A stretch of DNA of 64,000 nucleotides from Ophiostoma sp. CBS 140.51 (Eukaryota; Ascomycota; Sordariomycetes; Ophiostomatales; Ophiostomataceae), in NCBI GenBank assembly GCA_029298735.1, contig JANSLP010000123.1:22354-86353 (forward strand), read 5' to 3'. A model generated the notes under the pieces. It was not told the origin of the DNA. It was given only the letters and a program-made list of their open reading frames with translations, and made no database searches. Positions 11,862 through 21,135 of the stretch are shown one piece after another (the stretch's first letter is position 1; each line of letters starts with the position of its first letter). The translations under genes were made by a program, and so were the position numbers.

Positions 11862-13139
11862 CTAAATGTCCGTCTTCTCCAACTTGGCGACAAGCGCATC
11901 CACGTCCTTGTCCTTGACCTGCACCACCGGCTCCTCCTGCGCCTCCTCGGCCTCCTTGATCAGCTTCTCGGCGCGCTCCTCCGTTGTCGTGCCCTTGGCA
12001 TCCTCGTCCTCCTCCTCCTCCTCCTCCTCTTCCTCGTCCGAATCCTCCTCCTCCAGGTCGCTCAGGCTGTCCAGACCCCATGCGTCCTCGTCGACGACGT
12101 TGCCACCCAGCTTCTCCTTGCGGGCCTCGAACAGCGACTGCAGCACCACAACCGCCGCGTCGTCCTCGGAGAACTTGTTGCCGTTGACTTCGAGCTTCTG
12201 CAGCACAGGCAGAGCACCACTCTCAGCCGCCGCCGCCAGCGCTTTGAGGCCCGCCGCCGTAATGTCGTTGTACTGCAGACGCAGGATCTGCAGCTGCTTG
12301 TTCTGGCCCTTGTTGAGCGCACCCGCCAGCAGAATACTGCCCTTGGCGCTCAACAGCGAGTCGCCAATGCCGAGCTCCTCAATCTCCGTCCACCGCGGCA
12401 CGACGCCGGCCAGCGCCCTGGCACCCATCAGCGTGAACGTGTTGTCCTGCAGGTCCAGCACACGGATGCTCGTGGCGTGGTGCAGGCCGTTGCTCAGCAG
12501 GTGGCTGATGCCCTCCTGGCGGATGCCGTTTTGCACCATCTTGACCGTCTTGACATTGCTGTGCAGCTGGAATGCCTTGGCCCATGCCGTCATGCTGCCG
12601 TTCTCGAGGCGGTTGCGGCCGCAAATGACCGTCTCCAGATCGGGAACCTCAACCTTGGGGTCCGCCTTGCGCGCTTCCTCCTTCTTGGCATGCAGAGCGC
12701 TTAGAGCGTCGGCAATCAGTATACCCGCGTGCGGGCCCAGGCCGTTGTTGTTGAGGTACAGGTGCTGGAGCGGGACGTGCGACGACAGGAACGCCACGAG
12801 CGGCGCCTGCGTGTTGAGGCCAAAGGCGTTGTCGTTCAGATTGATGGTGCCCAGCTTGGGCAGGTTCAGCAGCGACGTCAGCAGCGACGACAGCGCCTCG
12901 GGGATCTCGTTGAGCAGCCGGCCCGTGAAAATGTCCGCCAGGTTCGCCGTCGTCAGCGTCTTCTTGGTCGCCAGCACCTCGCCCAACAGCTGGCACGCGC
13001 CCACGCCCAGCGTGTTGCCCAGCAGGCGCACCTCCTCGACGTCCTCCATGGCCTGCAGCGGCGCAATATGCGGCTCAAGGTCGGCCGCCGTGTCGAGCTT
13101 CAGGCCCTTGCCCTCGAGGGAGAAGACCTTGGATGCCAT
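11862..13139 (-). CDS. RNA1: Ran GTPase-activating protein (RanGAP)
   Basis: One exon encoding 425 residues. The protein is built of leucine-rich repeats (for example LNDNAFG and LYLNNNGLG), followed by a very acidic stretch of Asp and Glu at about 355-385 and a short helical tail. The catalytic arginine can be seen: ADIFTGRLLNEIPEAL places Arg at residue 74, as in fission yeast Rna1. RanGAP stimulates GTP hydrolysis by Ran in the cytoplasm, so that cargo is released and the RanGTP gradient across the nuclear envelope is maintained. Fungal forms lack the SUMO-targeted C-terminal domain of the animal protein, and this one does too. The start codon is the first ATG, and the zinc-finger gene diverges upstream. 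Confidence 0.95.
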   Translation of the reverse strand: MASKVFSLEGKGLKLDTAADLEPHIAPLQAMEDVEEVRLLGNTLGVGACQLLGEVLATKKTLTTANLADIFTGRLLNEIPEALSSLLTSLLNLPKLGTINLNDNAFGLNTQAPLVAFLSSHVPLQHLYLNNNGLGPHAGILIADALSALHAKKEEARKADPKVEVPDLETVICGRNRLENGSMTAWAKAFQLHSNVKTVKMVQNGIRQEGISHLLSNGLHHATSIRVLDLQDNTFTLMGARALAGVVPRWTEIEELGIGDSLLSAKGSILLAGALNKGQNKQLQILRLQYNDITAAGLKALAAAAESGALPVLQKLEVNGNKFSEDDAAVVVLQSLFEARKEKLGGNVVDEDAWGLDSLSDLEEEDSDEEEEEEEEEDEDAKGTTTEERAEKLIKEAEEAQEEPVVQVKDKDVDALVAKLEKTDI

Positions 13140-14078
13140 TGTTGGAGTTGTTGTGTAAAAAGAAAGGAGGGAGGAGGGGTCGAAAACGAGAGTCGGAGTT
13201 AAATATGTGCTTCGAGTTTCTTCGAGGCTCCTTGTAGTGCTGCTTTTGCTGGTGATTCAGAAAAAGAAAGAAACAGAGTAACAAGAGTGCAAGACAGTGG
13301 ACCAAGAAACAGAAACTTGGGCTCCAAAGGGGAATTGAGCAAGGCCGTTATTTTCTTTTGTGTTTATATTCAAAAAGATTTTTTTGGGGGCCTGGGCCCC
13401 TCTGGTTGCTAGGAAGCTACTCACTCACTGCCAGTAGGCCCGCTCCCCGCTAGGCGTCAATGACCTGTGCGCCGGTGGCCTGGCCGGAGCCATGTGGGGG
13501 AGGGGCAAAGGCCTGGACGTCAGCGGTCAACCTCCCGTGCGAGTCCCTGTACGACATAACTGGGTACTGAGAGCGTGCAGCTGGCACCAGCTGCCAAGTC
13601 TTTCAGTCTCATCCAAATAATGACTAAGCTTCACCCCTGGGCGGATGGGTCACGGCAGTGCGCGATCTGGTTGCAAGCCGCGCCTTCTCGTACAGGCGTG
13701 TTACGAGCTTGCATCGTTCCTGGCTGAGAGCACCAAAAGCTTCGCAATCGTCCTGGCCATCTTTCTGGCTCCTTCTCAAATTTGAGTCTGTCAGCACAAA
13801 CGACAAGCAACAGTAAAACAATTGGCCATCTCATAAGCATCGCGATTTATTTGCATTTCTCACATTCGTTTCGCATTTTAGATCACTCCCCACTGGTGTC
13901 GACAACAACGATCCAAAACGCGACGGATGAGGCCTTGAAAGCCATCGCGACATCCTGAAACTCCACGATCTTTTCCATTTCCACGATTCGAGTAGACACC
14001 CATTCCTCTGATGAATGACAACCACCCTTGAACGCGACTCCATCCTATCGTCTACTTTTTTTATCACACACATCAACA
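13140..14078. other. Divergent promoter region RNA1 / zinc-finger gene
   Basis: About 940 bases shared by two divergently transcribed genes. T-rich and A-rich runs occur near 13370-13390. I see no clear TATA box, ORF or RNA gene. Confidence 0.55.
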
Positions 14079-16043
14079 ATGGGCAAACGCCACTCATCAC
14101 GGCGGTCGTCGCAGTCAGCCGTGTCGCCCGTGCCAGACTACGAGGAGGACAGCGCAGCCGACGTTTCCTCGAAGCCGTCCAAGCGCCTCAAGGCCGCCAA
14201 CGGCACGGCCGTTCCGACATCACCGGGTAGCCCATCAGCCGCTCGCGATGCCGCCGACGCCGAGCCGGAAGACGAGGAGATGAAAGACGGACCAGCCGTC
14301 GACACAGAAAAGAACGAGAAAAGCAGCAAGAAGGACAAGGACAGCACCAACACCCGCTCCGTCCGGCGTAAGTCGTCGCGATCGAGCGCGAAGCCTGACA
14401 CTAATGACGACGACGACACGATTGAGATTGAGCAGGAGGGCGATGCCGAGGTGGAGGCCGAGGCAGATGCGGCCGACGCAGAGGCAGAAACAGAAGCCGC
14501 CGCCGAGGTCGAAGCAGAAGCTGAGACGGCTGATGCCGCTGACCCCGACGCGACGGTGCTGCACACATCCAACGACAATGTGAGCAGCAGCATCAGCAAG
14601 AAGACCAACGGCGCTTCCACCACCCATGCCACCAACGGCGCCACCCCTGGCGTCGCACACCACGGACGCAACGGCAACCTCGAAGAACTCCTCGACGCCA
14701 TGTCGGACGTGTCCGAAGATACCGATGGCGATGTGCCCCCGCCCAAGAAGGCATCCCAATCATCGGCTGCTGCCACATCGATTGGTCTGCGGCGCGGTGG
14801 TGCTGCAGCGGACGAGGATCCCACGACTGGCCTTAATGCGGTTAATGAGCCGCAGGTGACAATCTGCGCGTGGGACGGCTGCGAGACGGGCGACCTGGGC
14901 ACCATGGACAAGCTCGTAGAGCACTTGCACGCCGAGCACGTCGAGGGAAAGCAGCGCCGCTACACGTGCGAGTGGATTGGATGCCCGCGCAAGGGTAAGT
15001 CACACGCCAGCGCCTATGCACTCAAGGCGCATTTGCGCAGTCACACGCGCGAGAAGCCGCACGTTTGTCTTCTTCCAGGTAGGTCCCGTCCCTCTTTCCC
15101 CCTTTTCTCTCTTTCTTTTCTCGTCCTCATCCTAACCTCCCCTCCAGAATGCGACCTTGCTTTTGCGAGACAGGACGCCCTTAACAAGCACATGCGTACA
15201 TCGCACGAGATCGACCTGATGCGCTACTATGAAGCAGGCCAGCGCAGAGTGCCCATCGGCAGCAGTCGCTCAGGCGCCAATGGCAGTGCCGCGAATGGCA
15301 CGAGTGCTGCGTCGGTGGCAGCCACAACTAACGGCAAGGCCAACGGACCCAACAAGCTCAAAATCATCATCAAGACACCCCAATCCCACGCCGCCGGCCA
15401 CGATGACTCGGTCGATAACAACGCCTACGACGACAGCAGCCTCTACCACTACACCGGCGCCGAGACGACGGTACTCGGCAAAGACCAGGGCTTCACCTCC
15501 CACGAGCTCGAGCTGTCGCCCAAGGAGCTGTATGGCATCTGCCGGCTGCAGCTGCAGTGGGCCGAGGACGAGAGTGAGGAGCTGCGCAACGAGTGCGCTG
15601 CCTGGGAAGAAGCCGCGCACAATGCCTGGCTCGAGCAGCAGGTGCTGCTGGACCAGGTCATCCTCAGCGAGAAGGATTGGTACGAGCGTCGCAAGGTGGT
15701 GCTCAAGACCCTCGCTATCGAGGAGGAGAAGCGTGCCGCCGAAGAGGCTGCCAAGGAGGCCGAAGAAGAAGCGGCTGCCGAGGCTGCGGGTCTGACTCGT
15801 GGCGGTGACCCCGACGACGACGATGGTGACAAAGACGACGACGACTCGGGTGCTGACGACGATAACGATAACGATGATGGTGACGGTGAGGGAGACAGGG
15901 ATGACGACGAGGACGATGATGTGCCAAGTGTCATGCTAGACCCCGACGCAACACGCGACGACTACTCCTTTGCGGAGACGACATCCTTCTCGGTCGCTGG
16001 CGGTTCCTCACTGCGGAACGAGCTTGCAGTGAATGGCGATTAG
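14079..16043 (+). CDS. C2H2 zinc-finger protein, probably Iec1-like INO80 subunit
   Basis: Exons 14079-15078 and 15148-16043 give 631 residues. The ATG at 14079 has a good context (CAACAATGG), and the longer open frame upstream has no ATG. The order is: a Ser/Ala/Glu-rich, nuclear-looking N-terminus; three C2H2/GLI-type fingers from Cys263 to about 355; a linker; a helical segment starting LSPKELYGICRLQLQWAED (about 460-560); and a highly acidic Asp tail. Splicing joins CLLP to ECDLAF and restores the third finger. This arrangement resembles fission yeast Iec1 and its mould relatives in the INO80 chromatin remodeller, but that link is from memory. A different transcription factor remains possible. 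The 69-nt intron is a multiple of three with no stop, so unspliced RNA would insert 23 residues into finger 3. Confidence 0.8.
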   Translation: MGKRHSSRRSSQSAVSPVPDYEEDSAADVSSKPSKRLKAANGTAVPTSPGSPSAARDAADAEPEDEEMKDGPAVDTEKNEKSSKKDKDSTNTRSVRRKSSRSSAKPDTNDDDDTIEIEQEGDAEVEAEADAADAEAETEAAAEVEAEAETADAADPDATVLHTSNDNVSSSISKKTNGASTTHATNGATPGVAHHGRNGNLEELLDAMSDVSEDTDGDVPPPKKASQSSAAATSIGLRRGGAAADEDPTTGLNAVNEPQVTICAWDGCETGDLGTMDKLVEHLHAEHVEGKQRRYTCEWIGCPRKGKSHASAYALKAHLRSHTREKPHVCLLPGRSRPSFPLFSLSFLVLILTSPPECDLAFARQDALNKHMRTSHEIDLMRYYEAGQRRVPIGSSRSGANGSAANGTSAASVAATTNGKANGPNKLKIIIKTPQSHAAGHDDSVDNNAYDDSSLYHYTGAETTVLGKDQGFTSHELELSPKELYGICRLQLQWAEDESEELRNECAAWEEAAHNAWLEQQVLLDQVILSEKDWYERRKVVLKTLAIEEEKRAAEEAAKEAEEEAAAEAAGLTRGGDPDDDDGDKDDDDSGADDDNDNDDGDGEGDRDDDEDDDVPSVMLDPDATRDDYSFAETTSFSVAGGSSLRNELAVNGD

Positions 16044-16379
16044 AAGTGCTATAAGACACTGAAACCCCGGGATCTGGTGTGCATCAACGACCGTTGATTC
16101 CTTCCATTTTTGTATTAAACAGGTCACGGCGAATTTGTCCTTTTTGTTGTATTATTAAAGAGTTCTCTTTTCGATATTCAGTTTTATTTTTCCATGATTA
16201 CTTTTTGAGTTGTTATTTCATGGGTTGTCGGGAAGGGAGAGATGGGAGGGGATACGAAAAGGTCATATCCAGGTGTTTATAATTACAAAGCGTTCATTTC
16301 CAACCGAGTACCCAAAAATGCATCAAAAGTGGATGATACCACACTTCCACTCATGAGGCTTTGCTCGATCACTACAGTC
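16044..16379. other. Convergent 3' intergenic region
   Basis: About 340 bases of A/T-rich DNA between two converging genes, presumably holding both 3' UTRs. No gene seen. Confidence 0.6.
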
Positions 16380-17006
16380 TTACTTCACCTTACGCTTCTC
16401 GGCCTCCTTGTTAGTGAAGGGAAACCCACTCATCCGCTTGTCGGCCCCCGTCCGCTTGCTGATCCGGCTGCCGTCGCCAAAGAGCAGACACCAGACGCCC
16501 ATTGCGGCCAAAATGCTACTGCCCGTGCAGCCCACCAGAAAGGCCGTCACTGTCGGGTGAGCATCGTAGTAGTAGCAACCGTAGCTGTAGAAGGCGGCCG
16601 CGCCGTGGTAGATGGTCGTGATGAACAAAGCTGCCCAGGCATAAGGTGCAGTGGGGGCGTGGTCATTGTCGACAGCGTGCAGCGGCAGAAGGCCAGAAAG
16701 AACCAATGTCTGAAGGGCGAGGCCCAGCTGGCCAAGACCAAGAGCGCGAGCGAAGTAGACGGCGACGGCTGAATTGTCAGTGAGTGTTGACAAATAACGT
16801 CTGAGAAAAGGCACGACATACATGGAACAGGAACCTCAGTCATCACAAGAGAGACGACAAACGACGGCCACACGATGAGTGGCAGGGCCTGGATGCTGAG
16901 CCAGCCCAGCGACGCAAGGCTGTAGGCAGTAACGGCCTGTAAGGTTAGTGGATGTGTTGTGGTTGTGAGAGAGGGGAGTGAAGGAAGCAGGCAAACGTAC
17001 ATCCAT
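16380..17006 (-). CDS. Small conserved fungal membrane protein
   Basis: Three exons on the reverse strand, 17006-17001, 16936-16822 and 16768-16380, give 169 residues starting MDAVTAYSLASLGWLSIQ. Four hydrophobic segments are visible, and the tail reads RTGADKRMSGFPF before a short basic end, a signature I recall from uncharacterised mould proteins. The first exon would be only six bases (ATGGAT), with donor GTACGT, a CTAAC branch site and an ACAG acceptor. The alternative is to leave intron 1 in and start at an overlapping ATG at 17002, which adds 22 residues in frame. The spliced model is favoured by the consensus splice sites and the remembered MD-type start. The second intron (16769-16821) restores the frame at VPVP-S-VAVYFARALG. 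Function unknown. Confidence 0.7.
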
Positions 17007-17903
17007 ATCGTACGTATCTAGTTGAAGGCTCTTGATATTTGAATATGAGTGTATGTGTATGTTTGATCATACAAGCTGTTATCAGGAAGGAGCTCTCGAG
17101 CTGTGTCCTTATGAGAGGCAACAACAAAGGTCAGTCCCTCCTGCCGCAAATGCAGTCTACGTCATTTCTACCAATGAGCGGCCACAATTTCAGCAGGAGG
17201 CAACACCACCAATTGAGGAGGCGCTTTCCAGCCTCTCATCTACTCAACTTTCACAAACACCTTTAGTTTTATATGAAGTTTAGTTTACTCCGTACACAAT
17301 AGTGATTGAGAGTCATGAGAGTGGAAAAACATGACATTTTGCTGTCGTTGTCTCTTCCCCTCTTCTTGGCAACTGACGGTCACGGCCGTTGAACTTCCAA
17401 AGGGTCTACACAGGCACACAAAAATGACCGCTTATGAGTGCTTATGACTTTTCAGTCCTTATGGTGAGCAATTCTTTGGTCTAAAAGTATGCCTTCTTTG
17501 TTCATTCTCCTCCTGCATGAGTTGTGGCTGTCACTCAGTTGAGCCAGTGTGAATTGACCGTTCAAGATGACTACTGTGCGGACCCAATTTTCGCACCGTC
17601 TGCCAATTTATGCCATTTTTCTCATCACGTGAAATGATAGGGCGATTGGGGTTGCCCTTCCTTTAGCCTAATCAGGGCTAGCGCGGTATCTGCCCACACA
17701 ATCGACACACGAAATGTGCACTCAAACCGGATTTAGTGTGGCCTACCACCAGATGCACCCCCTCCCTTTCTTTTCCAATTTTTTTTCCCAGAGATCGGGT
17801 TTTTCGCTTGTGTGTGCTTTTTTTTTTACCTCTTCCTTTCAACTTCAGCAACCTTATCCGACATCGACAACCGCACCGACGACCACCCCGAACAGTATTC
17901 AAG
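17007..17903. other. Divergent promoter region, membrane protein / RPL19
   Basis: About 900 bases. It contains a TCACGTGA palindrome (listed separately), a TACTCCGTAC motif at 17286-17295, and a strongly C/T-rich stretch from 17755 up to the RPL19 start, as is common at ribosomal-protein genes. No ORF of note. Confidence 0.6.
17625..17632. promoter_or_regulatory. TCACGTGA palindrome upstream of RPL19, candidate Cbf1-type site
   Basis: A perfect 8-bp palindrome matching the bHLH Cbf1 consensus (RTCACGTG), 272 bases upstream of the RPL19 start. Cbf1 with Tbf1 is known to control ribosomal-protein genes in Candida albicans. A similar role here is inference from motif and position. Another CACGTG lies near 20206. 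Confidence 0.35.
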
Positions 17904-19028
17904 ATGTGAGTTTTGCTTATTACCTTTAGCAGAACAGCGCAATTCGATGGCGATGATGCATTTGATGGCCACGGCACCGTCCTTTTGGCCTCGACGGCGG
18001 CAAACGGCGACTCGGCGACTTTGGATGTCCGGACGACGATGGGTTCACGAAGCGACATGATGGGATACATTGCAGCGACACTGGACGACTAGACGAAACA
18101 TTGTGCACACGAAATAGAACGGGCATCCTGGCGACTACGAACGGTCTTTGGCACGACAGACTCGAAAATGAATAGTCGATTGAGAGGGGTCGAATTGATG
18201 GGACAGACCGACAAAGACATCAGGACGACAAACAAAATCGACGAGAGACAATGGCCATGGACGTTTTCCTGCTCCGACCGTACCGAATCACTCGCCGACC
18301 ATTCGCATGCATCATCGGCTGTCGAATTGCTCTTCCCTGATAAACTATGTCTTGCGTTGGCACACAGTGACTAACGTACATTTTTCCAGGGTCAACCTGC
18401 GTACCCAGAAGCGTCTTGCCTCGTCCGTCCTGGGCTGTGGCAAGAACAAGATCTGGCTGGACCCCAACGAGGTCAGCGAGATCTCCAACGCCAACTCCCG
18501 CATGACCATTCGCAAGCTCGTCTCCGATGGCCTCATCATCCGCAAGCCCGCTACCATGCACTCGCGGTCGCGTGCCCGTGAGCTGAACCTGGCTCGCCGC
18601 ATCGGCCGTCACCGTGGTTTCGGTAAGCGGAAGGGTACCGCTGATGCCCGTATGCCCGAGCAGGTCCTCTGGATGCGCCGTCTCCGTGTCCTCCGCCGGT
18701 TACTAGTTAAGTACCGCGCCTCGGGCAAGATCGACAAGCACCTGTACCACGAGCTGTACCACCTGGCCAAGGGTAACACCTTCAAGCACAAGCGCGCGCT
18801 TGTTGAGCACGTACGTATACGTCCAGTCTTTTATCCAGCCTACACCGACACTCATGGACACTCACTAACAAACTGCAGATTCACCGCGCCAAGGCTGAGC
18901 AGGCCCGCGAGAAGCAGCTGAAGGACGAGATGGACGCCAAGCGTGCCAAGACCAAGGCCGCCCGCGAGCGGAAGCTGGAGAGACAGAACGCCAAGCGGCA
19001 GGCGATTCTGGGCGAGGACGAGGAGTAA
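17904..19028 (+). CDS. RPL19: 60S ribosomal protein L19 (eL19)
   Basis: Exons 17904-17905, 18390-18810 and 18879-19028 give 190 residues, the normal eL19 length. The mature start is MVNLRTQKRLASSVLGCGKN, and the body holds the conserved WLDPNEVSEI, HRGFGKRKGTADARMP and YHLAKGNTFKHKR motifs. The C-terminus is a long Lys/Arg/Ala helix ending GEDEE. The start codon itself is interrupted: AT at the end of exon 1 and G at the start of exon 2, across a 484-nt intron with a perfect GTGAGT donor and CTAAC branch. Without splicing the ribosome would read ATG then TGA. eL19 is a large-subunit protein that forms a bridge to the small subunit. Introns at the very start are usual for fungal ribosomal-protein genes. 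Confidence 0.96.
17906..18389 (+). other. Long first intron of RPL19
   Basis: 484 nt, against 50-80 nt for nearly all other introns here. It contains many short GATG- and CGAC-type motifs but no stretch that I can defend as a C/D-box or H/ACA snoRNA. An unspliced message would stop immediately after the start codon, so splicing efficiency could act as an on/off control. Confidence 0.85.
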
Positions 19029-21135
19029 AGCAGTTGTGGTACGAATGTGAAAACGAAAACGGAGTGAGCATGAAGGCGAAGGGCGTCGACGACGGCGGCA
19101 GCGGCAGTCGACTGCAGCAGCAGCAACATCTGCTTCCACATGTAGCAGCAGCCACAGCGCGAGCAGCAGCATCGACGGCGGCATCGAGACCGGTCGGCGA
19201 GAGGGCTGCATTTCTTTTGCGAAGAACAAAAATAATGGAGTTTTCCGGGACAAACCAAAACACCCCATTGGGGCGGAACATAAAAAATAAAAAAGGACCA
19301 TTTGATCATCTTTTTTTCTGCTTTTGTGTTTCTGTTTCCACATCGACGGTTTGCTCTCTTACGTTTTGGCGCTCTTTCCTTCTCACTTTATGTTTTTCTC
19401 TCTTCTACGACTTCTCTTTTTACTCTTTTTTCTTGTTACCCTGCTTCTCAAGTCATCATATCACTGCCTCTATTGCTTTTCTGCTTTGACGGAAGACAAG
19501 GCCAAAAATACAGGCGGACTTGCATACGGAGTCTTTGCTATTCTCTTTATCTCTGGTTCATGGCCCTCGGGTATGGATAAATAACGTCTGAACAATAAAA
19601 ACAATTGAAAATATGTGTGTATGGTTTGCTACGAGACAGTAAGTGGTGTGTTCCGTATATGATTTGAATTATACAATTTGTCTAGATTCTTCATGTACGA
19701 AAGGGAGGCATCTCTTGAGGTGCATCTCGTGAGAATCAAGAATCGAGATTTGTCTGGTCCAAATATGATCGAAGGATGATCTCGACCAAGACAGAACTCA
19801 GATCAAAGCTCGAGAATGGCGCTCAAAAAAAAACGGCACTCGCCGTGATGGCCATTTAAGCAAATATGAATGAGGTAAAGAACAGACGTAAATCAGCCGA
19901 GTAACTAAGCAGGGCCATCGAAAGGGAAAGGACGAAGAGGAATAAGAAAGAAAAAGACGGACAACTTTTTAATGTTGGGTCAGAAGCTTCAAATTGTTCC
20001 TGTCAAAGGTGGTGAAAGTGCCAAGACATTTCAGCATGCTCCCAGTCACGAAGTTGCCCCCGTGTGGAAACGATATGGCGTTAAAACGAAGCAGACTCAT
20101 CACTCCCAAGTTTAGTTGTTAGGGAAAAAGAAGAAGAAGAAGGGGAAAAGAAGTCGAAAATTGTCCGGCTGGCGCGAAATTTTTTTGTATCCGCTGGATG
20201 GTCAGTCACGTGTGTTGAGCTCCTTCCTTCGACGGTGACTGGGGCACTTCTCCAAAGCAGGCAAAATTGCCCAAACGGGCAGTCCACAAGGCCTGTCCCA
20301 CAGCGGGCCCCGCCCACAAGAAAAAGCCATTTTTAGGGCCATCCAGAGTCCATCCAGAGCCAAACAAAGCTGTTGCAGCGGCAGGCGGCTGGCGGTAAGA
20401 TTGGATAGCACCGCAAGGCCCAGACCCAGAAGGCCGCTGTAAAGCGCTATCGCGGTCCTCTGGCTGGCGGAGGAGATGGAAAAGAGGGGGTAACCTCACC
20501 GACTCTGGCCGCCGTCATTGACGCTTTTCTATGGCTTCTGATGGCTTTCATGGCATCGCAAAAAGACTGATCGCTGGCTCCTTCCTCTTTGACACCCGCT
20601 ACGGAGTGAGTCGTCATACGCTCTTCGCAGGTGCCTTCCCAAGAAGCATTAAGTTCCCAGTTCCGTCTGCATCTGCCGTAGCAGCGTGCCAGTGTACCTT
20701 CTGTATTCCGTATTGAGTAGTGTAAGGCAATAGTCACAACGGTTGTTCCTGCCTGTGTCTGTTATCTGCCAATCCGTTACGCTGCGTGCCTTCCCCCGCT
20801 CGGAGCTAGCCCAAGTAAAATCCAGATATATCCCCATGCGCGGCACCAAATCGTCACGCAAGCCGGCTCAAGTGTCGAACCACTCTCTTTGCTTCCTCCC
20901 TTCCTCTCCCTCTCTCTCTTTCTCCCCCACCTCGCCGCTGTTCCCCGTCAACGACGACTGCACTTTCCTGGGACTTGAGAAGCTGCTCAGCAGGACATTT
21001 ACGGCACAAAAAAATACATCGCCAGAACAGATCAAAGCTCGAATTGAAGCTTGCTGATCTTTCGTCCGTTCTTCCGTCTTCAACTTATTCCGATAGGACA
21101 CCAATCGCGGCCCCGACTCGCCACTGCCGCCCGCC
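19029..21135. other. Intergenic region RPL19 - SHMT
   Basis: About 2.1 kb. The first 600 bases should include the RPL19 3' UTR, with CAG/CGG-rich DNA at 19095-19190 and AATAAA-like signals near 19590. CACGTG occurs near 20206. A C/T-rich leader at 20880-20940 precedes the SHMT gene. Short ORFs in the T-rich DNA at 19300-19580 look hydrophobic only because of base composition. Confidence 0.55.

Noticed and set aside
11866..13158. 430-codon antisense ORF across RNA1
   Set aside because: Ser-rich shadow of the RanGAP gene; the sense strand has leucine-rich repeats and the catalytic Arg74.
14028..14078. Upstream extension of the zinc-finger ORF
   Set aside because: No ATG in the extension (starts with TTG); the ATG at 14079 has the proper context.
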